A stretch of 64,000 bases of DNA, taken from NCBI GenBank assembly GCA_003576685.1, contig QOZR01000001.1:643662-707661 (forward strand), written 5' to 3'. This document shows, piece by piece, positions 26,603-36,712 of this stretch. A program made the position numbers and the translations under genes. This DNA comes from Virgifigura deserti (GTDB lineage: Bacteria > Pseudomonadota > Alphaproteobacteria > Dongiales > Dongiaceae). The notes under the pieces were generated by a model, which was not told where the DNA came from, searched no databases, and saw only the letters and a list, made by a program, of their open reading frames with translations. Position 1 is the stretch's first letter. Each line of letters opens with the position of its first letter.

Positions 26603-28099
26603 TCACCGATGCGTCGGCTCCGCCGGCATCAGCCGCACGCCTGACCGCAGGCGCCGATAGGGCAACAGGCGGTGGTCGATGGGGTTCGGCCCTGGCGCGG
26701 CAACGACCAGGACGGTCCCCGCGATCGGCTGGAAATCAGCGCGGAAATGGACGGAACTCTTGAGCGCCAGAATGTTCTGCTCGGCCGGCTCGACGCCGAG
26801 ATGGCGGAACATCGCCTGGTCCGCCGCCTGCTGCTTCACGCTGGCCACGATCACCCGGACTCCGGCGACCGACAGCAGCGCCATGGGGCCGAGACGCATC
26901 CGGGAGCCGCGATAGAAAGGGCCGGTCGCGGCGAAGCTGCCGTCGCCCAGCCGCTCTACCCGAAAGGTGCCGTCGAAAGGTCGATGTCCCGGTAAGCCGG
27001 ACTTGGCTCCGAGCCTCACGGTAATCTCGCCGCCCTGCCCCACCGCATGCGCCGCCGCTGCGACTTCGGGATCATGGAGAACCGCGACCACCGCGCCTTC
27101 CGCCCCCAACCGGACCAGCGCGTCGAGCAGGCCGACCGTGTCGGAGCTCCCGCCGGCGCCCGGATTGTCCTGGGTGTCAGCCAGCACCACCGGCCGGGTG
27201 CCTTGCCGCACCAGGTCCTGGGCGCTGCGCACGGCCTCATCGGGCGAGTAGACTCTGCCGGCGAAGTCGGCCTCCCGCCGGCCGATCATATCGGCCAGCG
27301 TCTCGGCGGCTTGATCGGCCGCCTGCTGGCTTCGCCCATAGGCCATCACCGACGGGCCGCATTCGGCGATGTCCGCCGGCGGGAAGCCCGGCGCGAAGGA
27401 CAGGCTCAGCACCTCGCCCTCCTCCAGCGCCTCCAGCTCTCGGTAGATCGAGGCCATCGGCTCGATCAGCGTACATTGCCACGGCAGCGGGATCAGGAAG
27501 AGCAGCTTGCGCATCGCCTTATGGACTGCAGCATCGTCGGTCAGAAGCCGATCGAGAAGCCGCGCCGCCCGGGCACCCGTCGCATCCATGTCGATATGCG
27601 GATAGGTCCGATAGGCGACCAGGGCCGAGACCTGCGCCACCATCTCCGCGGTGACGTTCGCATGAAAGTCGAGACTGGCCACGACGGGCACCGCCGGCCC
27701 GACCAGCGCCCGCACCCGTCGCAGCAACTCGCCGTCGCCGTCTTCCAGATGCTCCGTCACCATGGCGCCATGCAGGTCGAGATAGACACCATCGACCGGC
27801 AGGGCCTCGGTCAGGCGCTGCAGCAGCGCCTCGGCGATCCGCTCGAATGCCGCTTGCTCGACATGGGCGGACGGAGTCGCCGCGCACCAGAGCAGCGGCA
27901 CCAGATCGTGTCCGGCCGCACGGGCCGCGTCGACGAAGCCGGTGACCGGCAGGTTGATTCCGGCCACTGTCTCGAACAGTGCCGGCCCGGCGGTCAGACC
28001 CGGCCAGCCCGCGCCCCGCTCGAAATCGGCGAACCGGGCTTTCGAGGGGGCGAATGTGTTGGTTTCGTGCTGAAACCCGCCGACGGCGATTCGGGCCAC
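26603..28099 (-). CDS. M81 family metallopeptidase (MlrC-like)
   Basis: A 498-residue protein of the MlrC/M81 family, named after the microcystin degradation enzyme. The start IAVGGFQHETNTFAPSKA and the blocks YLDLHGAMVTE, DGDGELLRRVR, VASLDFHANVT and AYRTYPHIDMDATG hold the histidines and aspartates of the metal centre, followed by LADTQDNPGAGGSSDT, a family hallmark. Most members act on uncharacterised peptides or amides, not on microcystin. The start lies 8 bases after the ilvD stop, so the two are probably cotranscribed. Confidence 0.92.
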   Translation of the reverse strand: MARIAVGGFQHETNTFAPSKARFADFERGAGWPGLTAGPALFETVAGINLPVTGFVDAARAAGHDLVPLLWCAATPSAHVEQAAFERIAEALLQRLTEALPVDGVYLDLHGAMVTEHLEDGDGELLRRVRALVGPAVPVVASLDFHANVTAEMVAQVSALVAYRTYPHIDMDATGARAARLLDRLLTDDAAVHKAMRKLLFLIPLPWQCTLIEPMASIYRELEALEEGEVLSLSFAPGFPPADIAECGPSVMAYGRSQQAADQAAETLADMIGRREADFAGRVYSPDEAVRSAQDLVRQGTRPVVLADTQDNPGAGGSSDTVGLLDALVRLGAEGAVVAVLHDPEVAAAAHAVGQGGEITVRLGAKSGLPGHRPFDGTFRVERLGDGSFAATGPFYRGSRMRLGPMALLSVAGVRVIVASVKQQAADQAMFRHLGVEPAEQNILALKSSVHFRADFQPIAGTVLVVAAPGPNPIDHRLLPYRRLRSGVRLMPAEPTHR

Positions 28100-28107
28100 G
28101 GAAAGGC

Positions 28108-29835
28108 CTAAATGTCCGCGTAGATGTGCGTCTCGGCCTGTCCGCCGGGATGGCAGACGGCGCCCTTCTCCGCGTCACCAACCGTCTGGGCATAGCGCCA
28201 CAGCGCCCCGGACTGGAAGTCATGCCGCCGCGACTTCCATTCGCCGCGCCGCGCCGCCAGTTCCGCTTCGGTCAGATCGACCTCGAGCGTCCCCTTCTCC
28301 GCGTCGATGCGAATGGTATCGCCGTCCTTCAGCAGGCCGATGGGGCCGCCGACCGCCGCCTCCGGGCCGACATGGCCGATGCAGAAGCCGCGCGTCGCGC
28401 CGGAGAACCGGCCATCGGTGATGAGCGCCACCTGATCGCCCATGCCCTGGCCATAGATCGCCGCCGTGGTCGCCAGCATTTCGCGCATGCCGGGCCCGCC
28501 CCGCGGCCCCTCATAGCGGATCACCAGCACCTCGCCAGCCTTGTAGTCGCCCCGCTCGACGGCGTCGAAGGCCTCCTCCTCGCAATCGAAGCAGCGCGCC
28601 GGCCCGGTGAAAGTCAGCTTCTTCATCCCGGCGACTTTGACGATCGCCCCTTGCGGCGCTAGATTTCCGCGGAGCCCGACGACGCCCCCGGTCGGCGAGA
28701 GCGGGCTGCTCGTCGGCCGGACCACCTCCTGGTCCGTCGGAATCGTCACATTCTCGAGATTCTCGGCGATCGTCTTGCCGGTGACGGTGATGCAGTCGCC
28801 ATGCAGGTAGCCGCCGTCGAGCAGCGCCTTCATCAGCACCGGCACGCCGCCGATCTCGAACATATCCTTGGCGACGAAGCGGCCGCCCGGCTTGAGGTCG
28901 GCAATGTAGGGCGTCCGCTTGAAGATCGCGCAGACGTCATGCAGGTCGAAGTCGATCCCGATCTCGTGGGCGATCGCCGGCAGGTGCAGGCCGGCATTGG
29001 TCGAGCCGCCCGACGCGGCAACGATCATGGCGGCGTTCTCCAACGCCTTGCGCGTCACGATGTCCCGCGGCCGCAGATTCGATTCGATCAGCCGCATCAC
29101 CATTTCTCCGGACGCCTCGGCATAGGCGTCGCGCGATTCGTAGGGCGCCGGGGCGCCGGCCGAGCCGGGCAGCGCCAAGCCGATCGCCTCCGAGACGCAG
29201 GCCATCGTGTTCGCGGTGAACTGGCCGCCGCAGGAGCCGGCGGACGGGCAGGCGACGCATTCCAGGTCGTGCAGATCCTCGTCCGACATCTTGCCGGCGG
29301 AATGGCTTCCGACCGCCTCGAACACATCCTGCACGGTCACGTCCCGGCCGCGGAACCGACCGGGCAGGATCGAGCCGCCATACATGAAGACCGAGGGAAC
29401 GTTGAGCCGCACCATGGCCATCATCAAGGCCGGCAGAGACTTGTCGCAGCCGGCGATCCCGACCAGCGCATCGTAGCAGTGGCCGCGCATCGTCAGCTCG
29501 ACCGAGTCGGCGATGACCTCGCGGCTGACCAGCGAGGATTTCATGCCGGCATGGCCCATGGCGATGCCGTCCGTCACGGTGATGGTGGTGAATTCCCGCG
29601 GCGTTCCGCCACCGGCCTTGACGCCCTTCTTCACCGCCTGAGCCTGCCGCGCCAGCGCGATGTTGCAAGGCGCCGCCTCGTTCCAGGTGGTCGCCACGCC
29701 GACGAAGGGCTGCGCGATCTCCTCCGCCGTCATACCCATGGCATAGTAATAGGATCGGTGCGGGGCACGGTCGGGCCCGACCGAGACGTGCCGGCTGGGT
29801 AGTTTGCTCTTGTCGAACGTCGCTTTGGCGGTCAT
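28108..29835 (-). CDS. ilvD: Dihydroxy-acid dehydratase
   Basis: A 575-residue iron-sulfur dehydratase of the branched-chain amino acid pathway. The three cluster cysteines are visible in APCNIALA (about 57), [15 protein letters not shown] (about 129) and [16 protein letters not shown] (about 201). The short type (about 575 rather than 616 residues) and the end [18 protein letters not shown] match the IlvD branch common in actinobacteria and alphaproteobacteria. Because mlrC follows directly, a catabolic dehydratase role cannot be wholly excluded, but the IlvD reading is much more likely. Confidence 0.93.
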   Translation of the reverse strand: MTAKATFDKSKLPSRHVSVGPDRAPHRSYYYAMGMTAEEIAQPFVGVATTWNEAAPCNIALARQAQAVKKGVKAGGGTPREFTTITVTDGIAMGHAGMKSSLVSREVIADSVELTMRGHCYDALVGIAGCDKSLPALMMAMVRLNVPSVFMYGGSILPGRFRGRDVTVQDVFEAVGSHSAGKMSDEDLHDLECVACPSAGSCGGQFTANTMACVSEAIGLALPGSAGAPAPYESRDAYAEASGEMVMRLIESNLRPRDIVTRKALENAAMIVAASGGSTNAGLHLPAIAHEIGIDFDLHDVCAIFKRTPYIADLKPGGRFVAKDMFEIGGVPVLMKALLDGGYLHGDCITVTGKTIAENLENVTIPTDQEVVRPTSSPLSPTGGVVGLRGNLAPQGAIVKVAGMKKLTFTGPARCFDCEEEAFDAVERGDYKAGEVLVIRYEGPRGGPGMREMLATTAAIYGQGMGDQVALITDGRFSGATRGFCIGHVGPEAAVGGPIGLLKDGDTIRIDAEKGTLEVDLTEAELAARRGEWKSRRHDFQSGALWRYAQTVGDAEKGAVCHPGGQAETHIYADI

Positions 29836-30003
29836 CGGCCGTCGCCTCGCTTCTCTCCCTATCCCTCTAAAGCGAAGGATACCGACCTCGGGAAACCGCC
29901 TCCAGCCATTTATAGCGCATATACCTGCGCAGCCCGCGCATGGCTGCCAACCGGACGGTCAGCCAACGAGGCTTGTCTCCAGAGCGCATTGGAGTGCCGC
30001 GGG

Positions 30004-30879
30004 TCAGCGCGGCACTACCTTGCGATACAGGTGCCAGGTTGCGTGTCCTAGGACGGGCATGACGATGATGAGGCCGAGAAACACCGGGATCGACCCAATG
30101 GCCAAGCCGCCCGCGACGATCAGCCCCCAGAGCGCCATCGGGCCCGGGTTCATAAGCACGGCGCGGATCGACGTCCGCACCGCCGTGGCGAGCCCCACAT
30201 CCCGGTCGAGCAACAGCGGGAACGACACCACACTGATCGTCAGCACCAGCAAGGCGAAGAGGAAGCCGACGCCCACGCCCACACCGATCATCGCCCAACC
30301 GGCACTCGTCGTGAAGATGTCGCGGATGAACGCGTTGACCGAGGCCGGCGGCTCGGGGCCGAGCGTGAGCGCGTAGATCCCATAGGCCGCGGCCAGCCAG
30401 AGCAGGAAGATCGCCAGCAGCAGCAGGCCCAGTAGCACGATCGAGCCGAACCCGGGCGAGCGAACCACGCCGAACGCGTCCACCCAGGTAATGTCGATGC
30501 CCTGTTCGCGTCGCCGGCTCATTTCATAGAGGCCGACCGCCGCGACCGGGCCGATGAGCGCGAAGCCGGCCGCCAGCGGGAATAGCAGCGGCAGCATGTC
30601 GTAGCCGAACGTCAGCCGTGCCAGGAAGACGCCCACGATGGGATAGATGAGGCAGAGGAAGATGACGTCCGTCCGGTAGGCCCCGAAATCGCCGAGGCCT
30701 TTGACAAGGACATCCTTCAGGTCGGCCGCCTCGATCCGGCGGACCGCCGGGACCGGGACATGTCGGACTTCCCGGGTATGATGCAGGGATTGGCCCGCCC
30801 GTTCCATGGCGAGATTTATAAGTCTGAGCTGATCCCATCCCCACTCGATGGGGTTTCGGATGAAGTTTCCGATGGCCAT
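30004..30879 (-). CDS. DUF2189 integral membrane protein
   Basis: A 291-residue membrane protein of unknown function with about six hydrophobic segments. The first ~70 residues are soluble and end in VPAVRRIEAADLKDVLVKGL, the DUF2189 entry block; GYDMLPLLFPLAAGFALIGP, YEMSRRREQG and PVLGHATWHLYRKVV follow. GGAGG seven bases before ATG 30879 decides the start, 17 codons inside the open frame. A 15-base dyad lies just upstream of that site. The stop codon falls in the loop of a 9-bp hairpin (29993-30016) that has no T tract. Confidence 0.88.
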   Translation of the reverse strand: MAIGNFIRNPIEWGWDQLRLINLAMERAGQSLHHTREVRHVPVPAVRRIEAADLKDVLVKGLGDFGAYRTDVIFLCLIYPIVGVFLARLTFGYDMLPLLFPLAAGFALIGPVAAVGLYEMSRRREQGIDITWVDAFGVVRSPGFGSIVLLGLLLLAIFLLWLAAAYGIYALTLGPEPPASVNAFIRDIFTTSAGWAMIGVGVGVGFLFALLVLTISVVSFPLLLDRDVGLATAVRTSIRAVLMNPGPMALWGLIVAGGLAIGSIPVFLGLIIVMPVLGHATWHLYRKVVPR

Positions 30880-30890
30880 GTTTGTCCTCC

Positions 30891-30905
30891 CGAACCATTG
30901 GTTCG
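30891..30905. promoter_or_regulatory. 15-bp palindrome upstream of the DUF2189 gene
   Basis: cgaaccattggttcg is a 7+1+7 perfect dyad that begins directly beside the GGAGG ribosome site (30886-30890, minus strand). Position and symmetry suggest a repressor operator or a structure affecting ribosome access, but no second copy was seen. Confidence 0.35.
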
Positions 30906-31144
30906 AGGGCCGCGGGTCATCGTGGCGCAACGCTCAATCCGGCCGTCGGCCACGAAAGAGCCGCGACCCGCCATATGGCAAAGCATACTCCGATGCCGGG
31001 CTCACGTCCCCTCACATCTCGGTGTTGAACACCATTTGATCAAGGACCGGTAGCGGACCTGACGAGTTTCCTGTCGACGGCCTTCGCTGACGCTCGGTAG
31101 AATACCGCACGTCCTGCCCCTACCCTCCAAGCAGATACAGAGCC

Positions 31145-32380
31145 GTGCCAAGAGAGAGCCTCGATCTCGACTTCGTCCGTCGCCAGTTTCCGCCGCTCGG
31201 CAATGGCTGGGCCTTCTTCGAGAACGCCGGCGGCAGCTATGCGCCGCAGAGCGTCATCGACCGGGTCCGGTCTTATATGACCGAGGCGCAGGTGCAGCCG
31301 GCCTGGAGCTTTGCGCCCTCCGCCGATGCGACCGAGCGGATCGCCCGCGGCCGGCGCGCGGTCGCCGAACTGATCAACGCCGAGCCGGACGAGGTGATCG
31401 TCGGCCCGTCCACGACGATGAACGTCTATGTCCTCGCTCAGGCGCTCCGCTCCGCTTTCGCGCCTGGCGACGAACTGATCGTCACCAATCTCGACCATGA
31501 GGCGAACAACGGCGCCTGGCGTCGGCTCGCGGAGTTCGGCGTGACCGTCAAGGAATGGCGGATCGACCCGTCGAACGGCGCCCTGGCGGAAGCGGATCTC
31601 GACGCTCTCCTCACGGACCGCACCCGGCTCGTCTGCTTCACCCATTGCTCGAACGTCGTCGGCACGATTCACGACGTCGCCCATCTCACCCGCAAGATCC
31701 ACGCGGCCGGGGCGCGGGTCTGCGTCGACGGCGTCGCCTTCGCCCCGCATCGGCAGGTCGACGTCAAGGCGCTCGACGTCGATTTCTACACCTTCAGCGC
31801 CTACAAGGTCTTCGGCCCGCATCTCGGCATTCTCTATGGCAAGCGCGAGCATCTTCTGTCGGCGCGCGGCCAGAATCATTTCTTCATCGGTGAGGACGAC
31901 ATCCCGCTGAAGCTCAATCCCGGCGGCCCGAACCACGAACTGACCGCCGGGCTGGTCGGCGTCGCGGACTATTTCGATGCCGTCTATCGCCACCATTTCG
32001 ACGCGCCCGAGAACAGCTTTCACAAGCGCGCCGGGCGGGTCTATGCGCTGATGGCCGCACATGAGGAGCGTTTGGCCGATCGGCTGCTGGATTTCCTGCG
32101 CGGGAAGCCCGGTCTGCGGCTGATCGGCGAGCCGACCATGGCCGATGGCCGGCGGGCGCCGACAATCTCCTTCGCGGTTCCGGGTCGCTCGTCACAGGCC
32201 TTGCAGACGGCCCTCGAGCGCGAGCGGATCGCCGTCGGCTACGGCAATTTCTACGCCCACCGCTGCGTCGAGGCGCTGGGGCTGGACCCGGAGGATGGCG
32301 TCCTGCGGGTCGGCATGGCGCATTACAACAGGCTGGAGGAAGTCGACCGGCTGATCGAAGCGCTCGACCCCCTGATCTGA
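31145..32380 (+). CDS. Cysteine desulfurase-like PLP-dependent aminotransferase class V protein
   Basis: A 411-residue fold-type I PLP enzyme. The N-terminal block FFENAGGSYAPQSV, the cofactor-binding DHEANNGAW and HCSNVVGTIHDV segments, the DGVAFAPHRQVDVKAL aspartate and the PLP lysine in FSAYKVFGPHLG (about residue 221) are present. The usual sulfur-accepting cysteine loop of IscS/SufS is not obvious near residues 340-370, so desulfurase activity on cysteine is not assured; this subgroup may act on other amino acids. The start is a GTG without a clear ribosome site. It is convergent with rpiR, 31 bases away, and may belong functionally to the amino-acid uptake module next door. Confidence 0.85.
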   Translation: MPRESLDLDFVRRQFPPLGNGWAFFENAGGSYAPQSVIDRVRSYMTEAQVQPAWSFAPSADATERIARGRRAVAELINAEPDEVIVGPSTTMNVYVLAQALRSAFAPGDELIVTNLDHEANNGAWRRLAEFGVTVKEWRIDPSNGALAEADLDALLTDRTRLVCFTHCSNVVGTIHDVAHLTRKIHAAGARVCVDGVAFAPHRQVDVKALDVDFYTFSAYKVFGPHLGILYGKREHLLSARGQNHFFIGEDDIPLKLNPGGPNHELTAGLVGVADYFDAVYRHHFDAPENSFHKRAGRVYALMAAHEERLADRLLDFLRGKPGLRLIGEPTMADGRRAPTISFAVPGRSSQALQTALERERIAVGYGNFYAHRCVEALGLDPEDGVLRVGMAHYNRLEEVDRLIEALDPLI

Positions 32381-32411
32381 TACGGGAAACCCGATGCCGT
32401 GCCGCGCGTGG

Positions 32412-33329
32412 CTATTCGATTTCCACACGCATGTCTGCGATCAGCCGCTCGCGCTCCGCAAGTGCGCTGAGCGCCCGGCGCCCTAGCCTTCTCGCAACCA
32501 GATTGAGCAGCCCTTCACAGAATACGACATAGGCACCCATGCTGTTGGAGTAGAAACTGCTGGCATGGGGGATGAAGAAAGCGTGCCGGGCGGGCGGAAC
32601 CAGGGGCGACGCGCGCGAGTCCGTAATCGCGACGACCGAGTGTCCGTTCGCGGCGGCGATCCCGGCGACATGCGCTACGCTTCGTGTATAGGGCGCGCAA
32701 CTGGCGACCACGACCAAGTCCCCCTCGTCGAGCTGGGATATCGCTTCGGCGACACCCAACCGGGGCGAATCGAGGAGCGCAACATCTGAACGGAGCATGC
32801 CGAGTCCATAGGTAAGAAAGCTCGCCAGCGCATGAAACTGGCGGACGCCATGAAGGCGAACCCGACCTGCCGTGGCAAACAGTTCTATCGCACCTTGCAG
32901 GGACTCGGGCTCCAACTGGCCGAGAAAGCCGTTGATATTCGCCGTCGACTCGCGCGCCAAGCGCTCGAAGACCTCCAACTCGGCCGCTGTGCCCGCTTGC
33001 GCACTCAAAAGCCGACCGGCCTGACGGCTGTAGAAATGGCGCTGGTCGTTGGCGATCGCGTTGCGAAAGACGCTCTGGAATTCGCTGAAGCCGTCATAGC
33101 CGAGACGCTTGGCGAGACGGGTCAGGGTCGAGGGGTTGACGCCGAGGAGGCCGGCCAGCTCGGAGATCGATCGCACGGCCGACTGCTCCGGCGCATCGAC
33201 GAGCTTGGCGAAGACGTCATGGGCTTTGGCGCCAAGCGAGATTTCAGCCTCGTCACGACCGATGCGGATCGCCAGCGCCCTGAGTTCCTCGACAGTCTGC
33301 GGTGGTCTGGCCACACTTCCCTCCGCCAT
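32412..33329 (-). CDS. MurR/RpiR family transcriptional regulator
   Basis: A 305-residue regulator. The N-terminal HTH_6 domain (about residues 10-90) includes SISELAGLLGVNPSTLTRLAKRLGY, the recognition helix region. A C-terminal SIS domain (about 130-275) is the usual sugar-phosphate sensor, here with RVRLHGVRQFHALASFLTYGL and VVVASCAPYTRSVAHV. It starts 15 bases after the C45 hydrolase stop and is the last gene of the glnHPQ-C45-rpiR unit, so it probably autoregulates it. The ligand is unknown; RpiR proteins near amino-acid or peptide catabolic genes do not always bind sugar phosphates. Confidence 0.93.
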   Translation of the reverse strand: MAEGSVARPPQTVEELRALAIRIGRDEAEISLGAKAHDVFAKLVDAPEQSAVRSISELAGLLGVNPSTLTRLAKRLGYDGFSEFQSVFRNAIANDQRHFYSRQAGRLLSAQAGTAAELEVFERLARESTANINGFLGQLEPESLQGAIELFATAGRVRLHGVRQFHALASFLTYGLGMLRSDVALLDSPRLGVAEAISQLDEGDLVVVASCAPYTRSVAHVAGIAAANGHSVVAITDSRASPLVPPARHAFFIPHASSFYSNSMGAYVVFCEGLLNLVARRLGRRALSALAERERLIADMRVEIE

Positions 33330-33344
33330 CAGGCCACCGTCGTT

Positions 33345-34412
33345 TCAGGCCGCCGCCGGTACAAGCCCGCCTCCCATGACGAAGCGCGCGGGCTGCCGGG
33401 GAACATCGTAGACACTCCACTCCACCTTGTCAGCGGTGACGCCGAAGATCGCGGTTGCAAGCGTGTTCTCGACATCGGGATCGGCAGGATCGGTGCGGTG
33501 AATCGGAAGCTCGGGATCGTCGGCGTCCCACAACACCCGCAAGGCGTCCGGCTCACCGGCGGCTTGGCGCATTTGGCCGATCAGCTTGTTGCCGCGTGCC
33601 TGCCGCTGCCCCGACGAACCGGTCACGATCTGCGAGACCCGGTCCATATCGGCATGAATGAGATGATTGGCGTGAACGCCGGGCGTCCTGATCCGGCGCA
33701 CCGAAAGGCGAGTCGCGGTGAATTCGACGCTCAGCAGCCGATCATCGCCCGCCTGCGCCAGCGTGAGGTGGAAGGCGCCGGCCCGATCGGCAGATCGGAG
33801 AAGAGCGAGGGCGCCGTCGAGATCGCGCGCATCGAGCACGGCCCGCGTCAGGATCATGCGCGGAACACCGGCGCCGCCATCGAGCGCCCGAACATTGTTG
33901 ACGGTCTGGACGAGCCCGGCGGCGGTCACGGCAAATGCGTGTCCAGGCAGGGATCCCGGATAGACGAAAGCGGTGAAGGCGGTTCCAGCCTCCGATGCGA
34001 TTCTCGCGAGGGCGCAGTGTCCGGCAAAGCCCGGATCGCCGTCCTCGTTGTGACCGATGAGATGTGAGGCTCCCGGCGGCGCTCCCGGAAACTGCACCGT
34101 GGTGCAGCCGTCCGGAGCCATTGATCGGATATCGCCCCGGCAGTTCCACAAGAAAACCTCGTCGAACGGCAGCCCAAGCCCGTCGGCAAGCCCATGCAGT
34201 TCGGCCCAGTAGCACGGGAACTGCGAACGCACGGCGGTGGCCATCCGGGGGATGCGCTCGTCGCCGGCGCGCGGCATCAGCTCGCGCCATGCCGGCGTGG
34301 CCGTCAGATGCTCATGGACCGCGCGCGCGCCGAACCGGCCGAGGGCATGGCCGATATCATAGGGTGCGCCCGATACCTCCAGAAACGGTAGCCGAACCGG
34401 GTCAGGCGACAT
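33345..34412 (-). CDS. C45 family autoproteolytic acyltransferase/hydrolase
   Basis: A 355-residue Ntn-hydrolase of the acyl-CoA:6-aminopenicillanate acyltransferase-like group. The predicted self-cleavage site is Gly-Cys in PDGCTTVQF (nucleophile Cys about 103), followed by the HLIGHNEDGDPGF loop and the later FHLTLAQAGDDRLLSVEF and HANHL blocks. The N-terminal YDIGHALGRFGA block is also typical. Members cleave or form amide bonds of acylated amino compounds; the substrate here is unknown. ATG 34412 overlaps the glnQ stop by 11 bases, so it is translated as part of the transporter operon. Confidence 0.9.
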   Translation of the reverse strand: MSPDPVRLPFLEVSGAPYDIGHALGRFGARAVHEHLTATPAWRELMPRAGDERIPRMATAVRSQFPCYWAELHGLADGLGLPFDEVFLWNCRGDIRSMAPDGCTTVQFPGAPPGASHLIGHNEDGDPGFAGHCALARIASEAGTAFTAFVYPGSLPGHAFAVTAAGLVQTVNNVRALDGGAGVPRMILTRAVLDARDLDGALALLRSADRAGAFHLTLAQAGDDRLLSVEFTATRLSVRRIRTPGVHANHLIHADMDRVSQIVTGSSGQRQARGNKLIGQMRQAAGEPDALRVLWDADDPELPIHRTDPADPDVENTLATAIFGVTADKVEWSVYDVPRQPARFVMGGGLVPAAA

Positions 34413-35130
34413 GTTGCAGGAACTCTTGGAGGCGGACATTGTCAGGGCTGTCGAGCAGGTCGGACGGCGATCCGTCGACCGCGATCTTGCCATCCTCCAT
34501 GAAGACGAGCCGCGTTCCTACCTTGCGTGCGAATGCTATTTCGTGCGTGACGACGATCATCGTCATGCCCTCTTCCGCAAGCGCCTGCATGACGCGAAGG
34601 ACTTCATGGCGCAATTCCGGATCGAGCGCGGAGGTCGGCTCGTCGAACAGCATCAGCTTCGGCTTCACGGCAAGCGCGCGGGCGATCGCGACGCGTTGCT
34701 GCTGTCCCCCCGAAAGTTCGCCGGGATAGTGGTCGACGCGATCGGCGAGACCGACCTTGGCAAGCATCTCGCGCGCTTGGCGGCGTGCTTCCCGTCGACT
34801 CAGTCCGCGAACCCTTTGCGGTCCGAAGGCGACATTCTGGAGCGCAGTCATCTGCGGAAAGAGATTGAACTGCTGGAAGACCATGCCGGCTTCCTGGCGA
34901 ATCAGCCGCACTTTCGAACCGCCGGCGCGCACGCTGATGCCGTCGACGATGAGGTTGCCGCCATCGATGAGCTCGAGCGCGTTGATGCATCGGAGAAGTG
35001 TCGATTTTCCGGACCCCGAGGGACCGATGACGACAACGACCTCTCCGGCCTCGATCGAAAGATCGATTTGGTCAAGCACCAGAAGAGCGCCGAACCGCTT
35101 GGTCACCTTCTTGAATTCGACGATGCTCAT
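34402..35130 (-). CDS. glnQ: Glutamine ABC transporter ATP-binding protein GlnQ
   Basis: A 242-residue ATPase with Walker [12 protein letters not shown] (about 33-43), Q-loop [14 protein letters not shown], signature [19 protein letters not shown] and Walker [20 protein letters not shown]. From memory the sequence follows E. coli GlnQ block by block, including RLQEFLQHV at the C-terminus, so the symbol is used. ATG 35130 overlaps the glnP stop by 4 bases; the longer open frame upstream lies inside glnP. Confidence 0.93.
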   Translation of the reverse strand: MSIVEFKKVTKRFGALLVLDQIDLSIEAGEVVVVIGPSGSGKSTLLRCINALELIDGGNLIVDGISVRAGGSKVRLIRQEAGMVFQQFNLFPQMTALQNVAFGPQRVRGLSRREARRQAREMLAKVGLADRVDHYPGELSGGQQQRVAIARALAVKPKLMLFDEPTSALDPELRHEVLRVMQALAEEGMTMIVVTHEIAFARKVGTRLVFMEDGKIAVDGSPSDLLDSPDNVRLQEFLQHVA

Positions 35131-35783
35131 AGGATGCGCATCCGCTTTTCGGTGACGCGCAGAATGAGAGTGAGCGTTCCCGTCATGACCAGATAGAGGA
35201 TCGCGACCGCGGACCATATCTCGACCGCCCGGAAGTTCGCCGCCATGATTTCCTGTCCCTGGCGCGTCAACTCGCCGACGCCGATGACGATGAACAGCGA
35301 TGTGTCCTTCAGGCTGACGATGAACTGATTGCCGAGCGGCGGGATCATGCGTCGGAAGGCGACCGGACCGATGATGTAGACGAGGACTTTCCACACCGGC
35401 AGGCCGAGCGCGAGGCCCGCCTCACGCAACCCCTTGTGGACGGACAGGAAGGCGCCGCGCACGATTTCGGCAATATAGGCGCCCGCGTTCACGACGATTG
35501 CGATGATTGCCGCCGTCAGCGGATCGACGCGGATGTCGGCCAGTGTGGGAAGGGCGAAGTAGATGAACATCACCTGCACGACGATCGGCGTGCCGCGGAT
35601 CAGTTCAATGTAGGTGAAGGCCAGCCCGTTGACCGCGGCATTGCCATAGGCGCGCATCAGGCCGGAGACAAACCCGACGACGAGACCGCCGGTGAGGCCT
35701 GCAAGCGCGATCAGGATGGTCAGCCGCGCACCCTTGAGGAGAGCCGGCAATGCGTCCACCACGACGGTCCATTCGAATTCCAT
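35127..35783 (-). CDS. glnP: Glutamine ABC transporter permease GlnP
   Basis: A 218-residue inner membrane permease of the His/Glu/Gln/Arg/opine family. [18 protein letters not shown] and [24 protein letters not shown] blocks are present; the latter is the EAA loop that docks the ATPase. [23 protein letters not shown] and the C-terminal [10 protein letters not shown] resemble E. coli GlnP closely. ATG 35783 starts [13 protein letters not shown], as in GlnP. It lies 121 bases after glnH, a gap larger than elsewhere in the operon. Confidence 0.92.
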   Translation of the reverse strand: MEFEWTVVVDALPALLKGARLTILIALAGLTGGLVVGFVSGLMRAYGNAAVNGLAFTYIELIRGTPIVVQVMFIYFALPTLADIRVDPLTAAIIAIVVNAGAYIAEIVRGAFLSVHKGLREAGLALGLPVWKVLVYIIGPVAFRRMIPPLGNQFIVSLKDTSLFIVIGVGELTRQGQEIMAANFRAVEIWSAVAILYLVMTGTLTLILRVTEKRMRIL

Positions 35784-35904
35784 AACCCTATCCAATCCGG
35801 CCAATCCGGAACCGCGGACCAAGCCCAGGGCAGCGATCCACCGACTCAGGGAGAAAGCGCGCGTCCGAGTTGAACCCCGGAGCGCGCGCAATCAACGAAA
35901 GGCG

Positions 35905-36651
35905 TCAGCTCTGCGGCTCGGTGCCGAACCACTTCTTGTAGATCGCCGCATAGCGGCCGTCGGCCTTGATGGCCTTCAGCGCTTCATTGACCTTGGCGAC
36001 GAGGTCGCTGCCTTTCGGAAACGCGATGCCGTACTCGTGCGCCATCATCTGCTTGCCGACGGCCTTGACCCTCCCGTCCCCGGCATTGGCTATGTAATAG
36101 AGCACGTTCGGCGTGTCGTGCATGGCAGCGTCGACGCGGCCGGTCTGCAGTTCGAGATAGGCGTTGTCGATGTTCGGAAACTGCCGGAGTTCGGTCTCCT
36201 TGAAATTCTCCTTTGCGTAATCGGTCGCCGAAGTGCCGGTCTTGACGGCCAGCGTCTTGCCGGCGAGATCTTCCGCGCTCTTGATCGCGCTGTCGGCGGG
36301 AACCATCAGCAGGAAGCCGCTGTCGTAGTAGCCGTCGGAGAAGTCGATGACCTTCTTGCGCTCGTCCTTGATGGTTATGCCGGCGAGCGCCACGTCGACC
36401 TGCTTGGTCTGGAGCGCCGGGATTATGCCGTTGAAGTCCATCGGCTGAAGCTCGTAATCGAGGCCGAGATCCTTCGCGATCTCGTCCCAGAGATCGATAT
36501 CGAAGCCGACATATTTGTCGCCATCCTTGAACTCGAACGGCACGAAGGCCGTATCGGTGGCGACAACCAACTCTTCCGCGCTTGCGGATTGGCCGAAGAG
36601 AAGGGTCGCGGCCAATGCGGTCGCGACCAGGTTTCCAATGGCGAGTTTCAT
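35905..36651 (-). CDS. glnH: Glutamine ABC transporter periplasmic binding protein GlnH
   Basis: A 248-residue periplasmic protein with a Sec signal peptide ending SASA-EE (about residue 25). The mature chain runs parallel to E. coli Gln[51 protein letters not shown] and [13 protein letters not shown]. In E. coli GlnH the equivalents of the aspartate and phenylalanine of TDTAF, the phenylalanine of MDF, the arginine of KDER, the lysine of AVKTGT and the H-D pair of MHD contact glutamine; all are kept, which argues for L-glutamine as ligand. AGGGAG lies seven bases before ATG 36651, deciding the start. Confidence 0.93.
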   Translation of the reverse strand: MKLAIGNLVATALAATLLFGQSASAEELVVATDTAFVPFEFKDGDKYVGFDIDLWDEIAKDLGLDYELQPMDFNGIIPALQTKQVDVALAGITIKDERKKVIDFSDGYYDSGFLLMVPADSAIKSAEDLAGKTLAVKTGTSATDYAKENFKETELRQFPNIDNAYLELQTGRVDAAMHDTPNVLYYIANAGDGRVKAVGKQMMAHEYGIAFPKGSDLVAKVNEALKAIKADGRYAAIYKKWFGTEPQS

Positions 36652-36712
36652 GACCGGCTCCCTGTGATTCTGACGAATTGAGGCAGGTACCGTACCATCG
36701 ATGGCGGTCTTA

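Noticed and set aside
29993..30016. 9-bp hairpin around the DUF2189 stop codon as a terminator
   Set aside because: The stem is perfect, but no T tract follows on the minus strand, so I do not call it a terminator.
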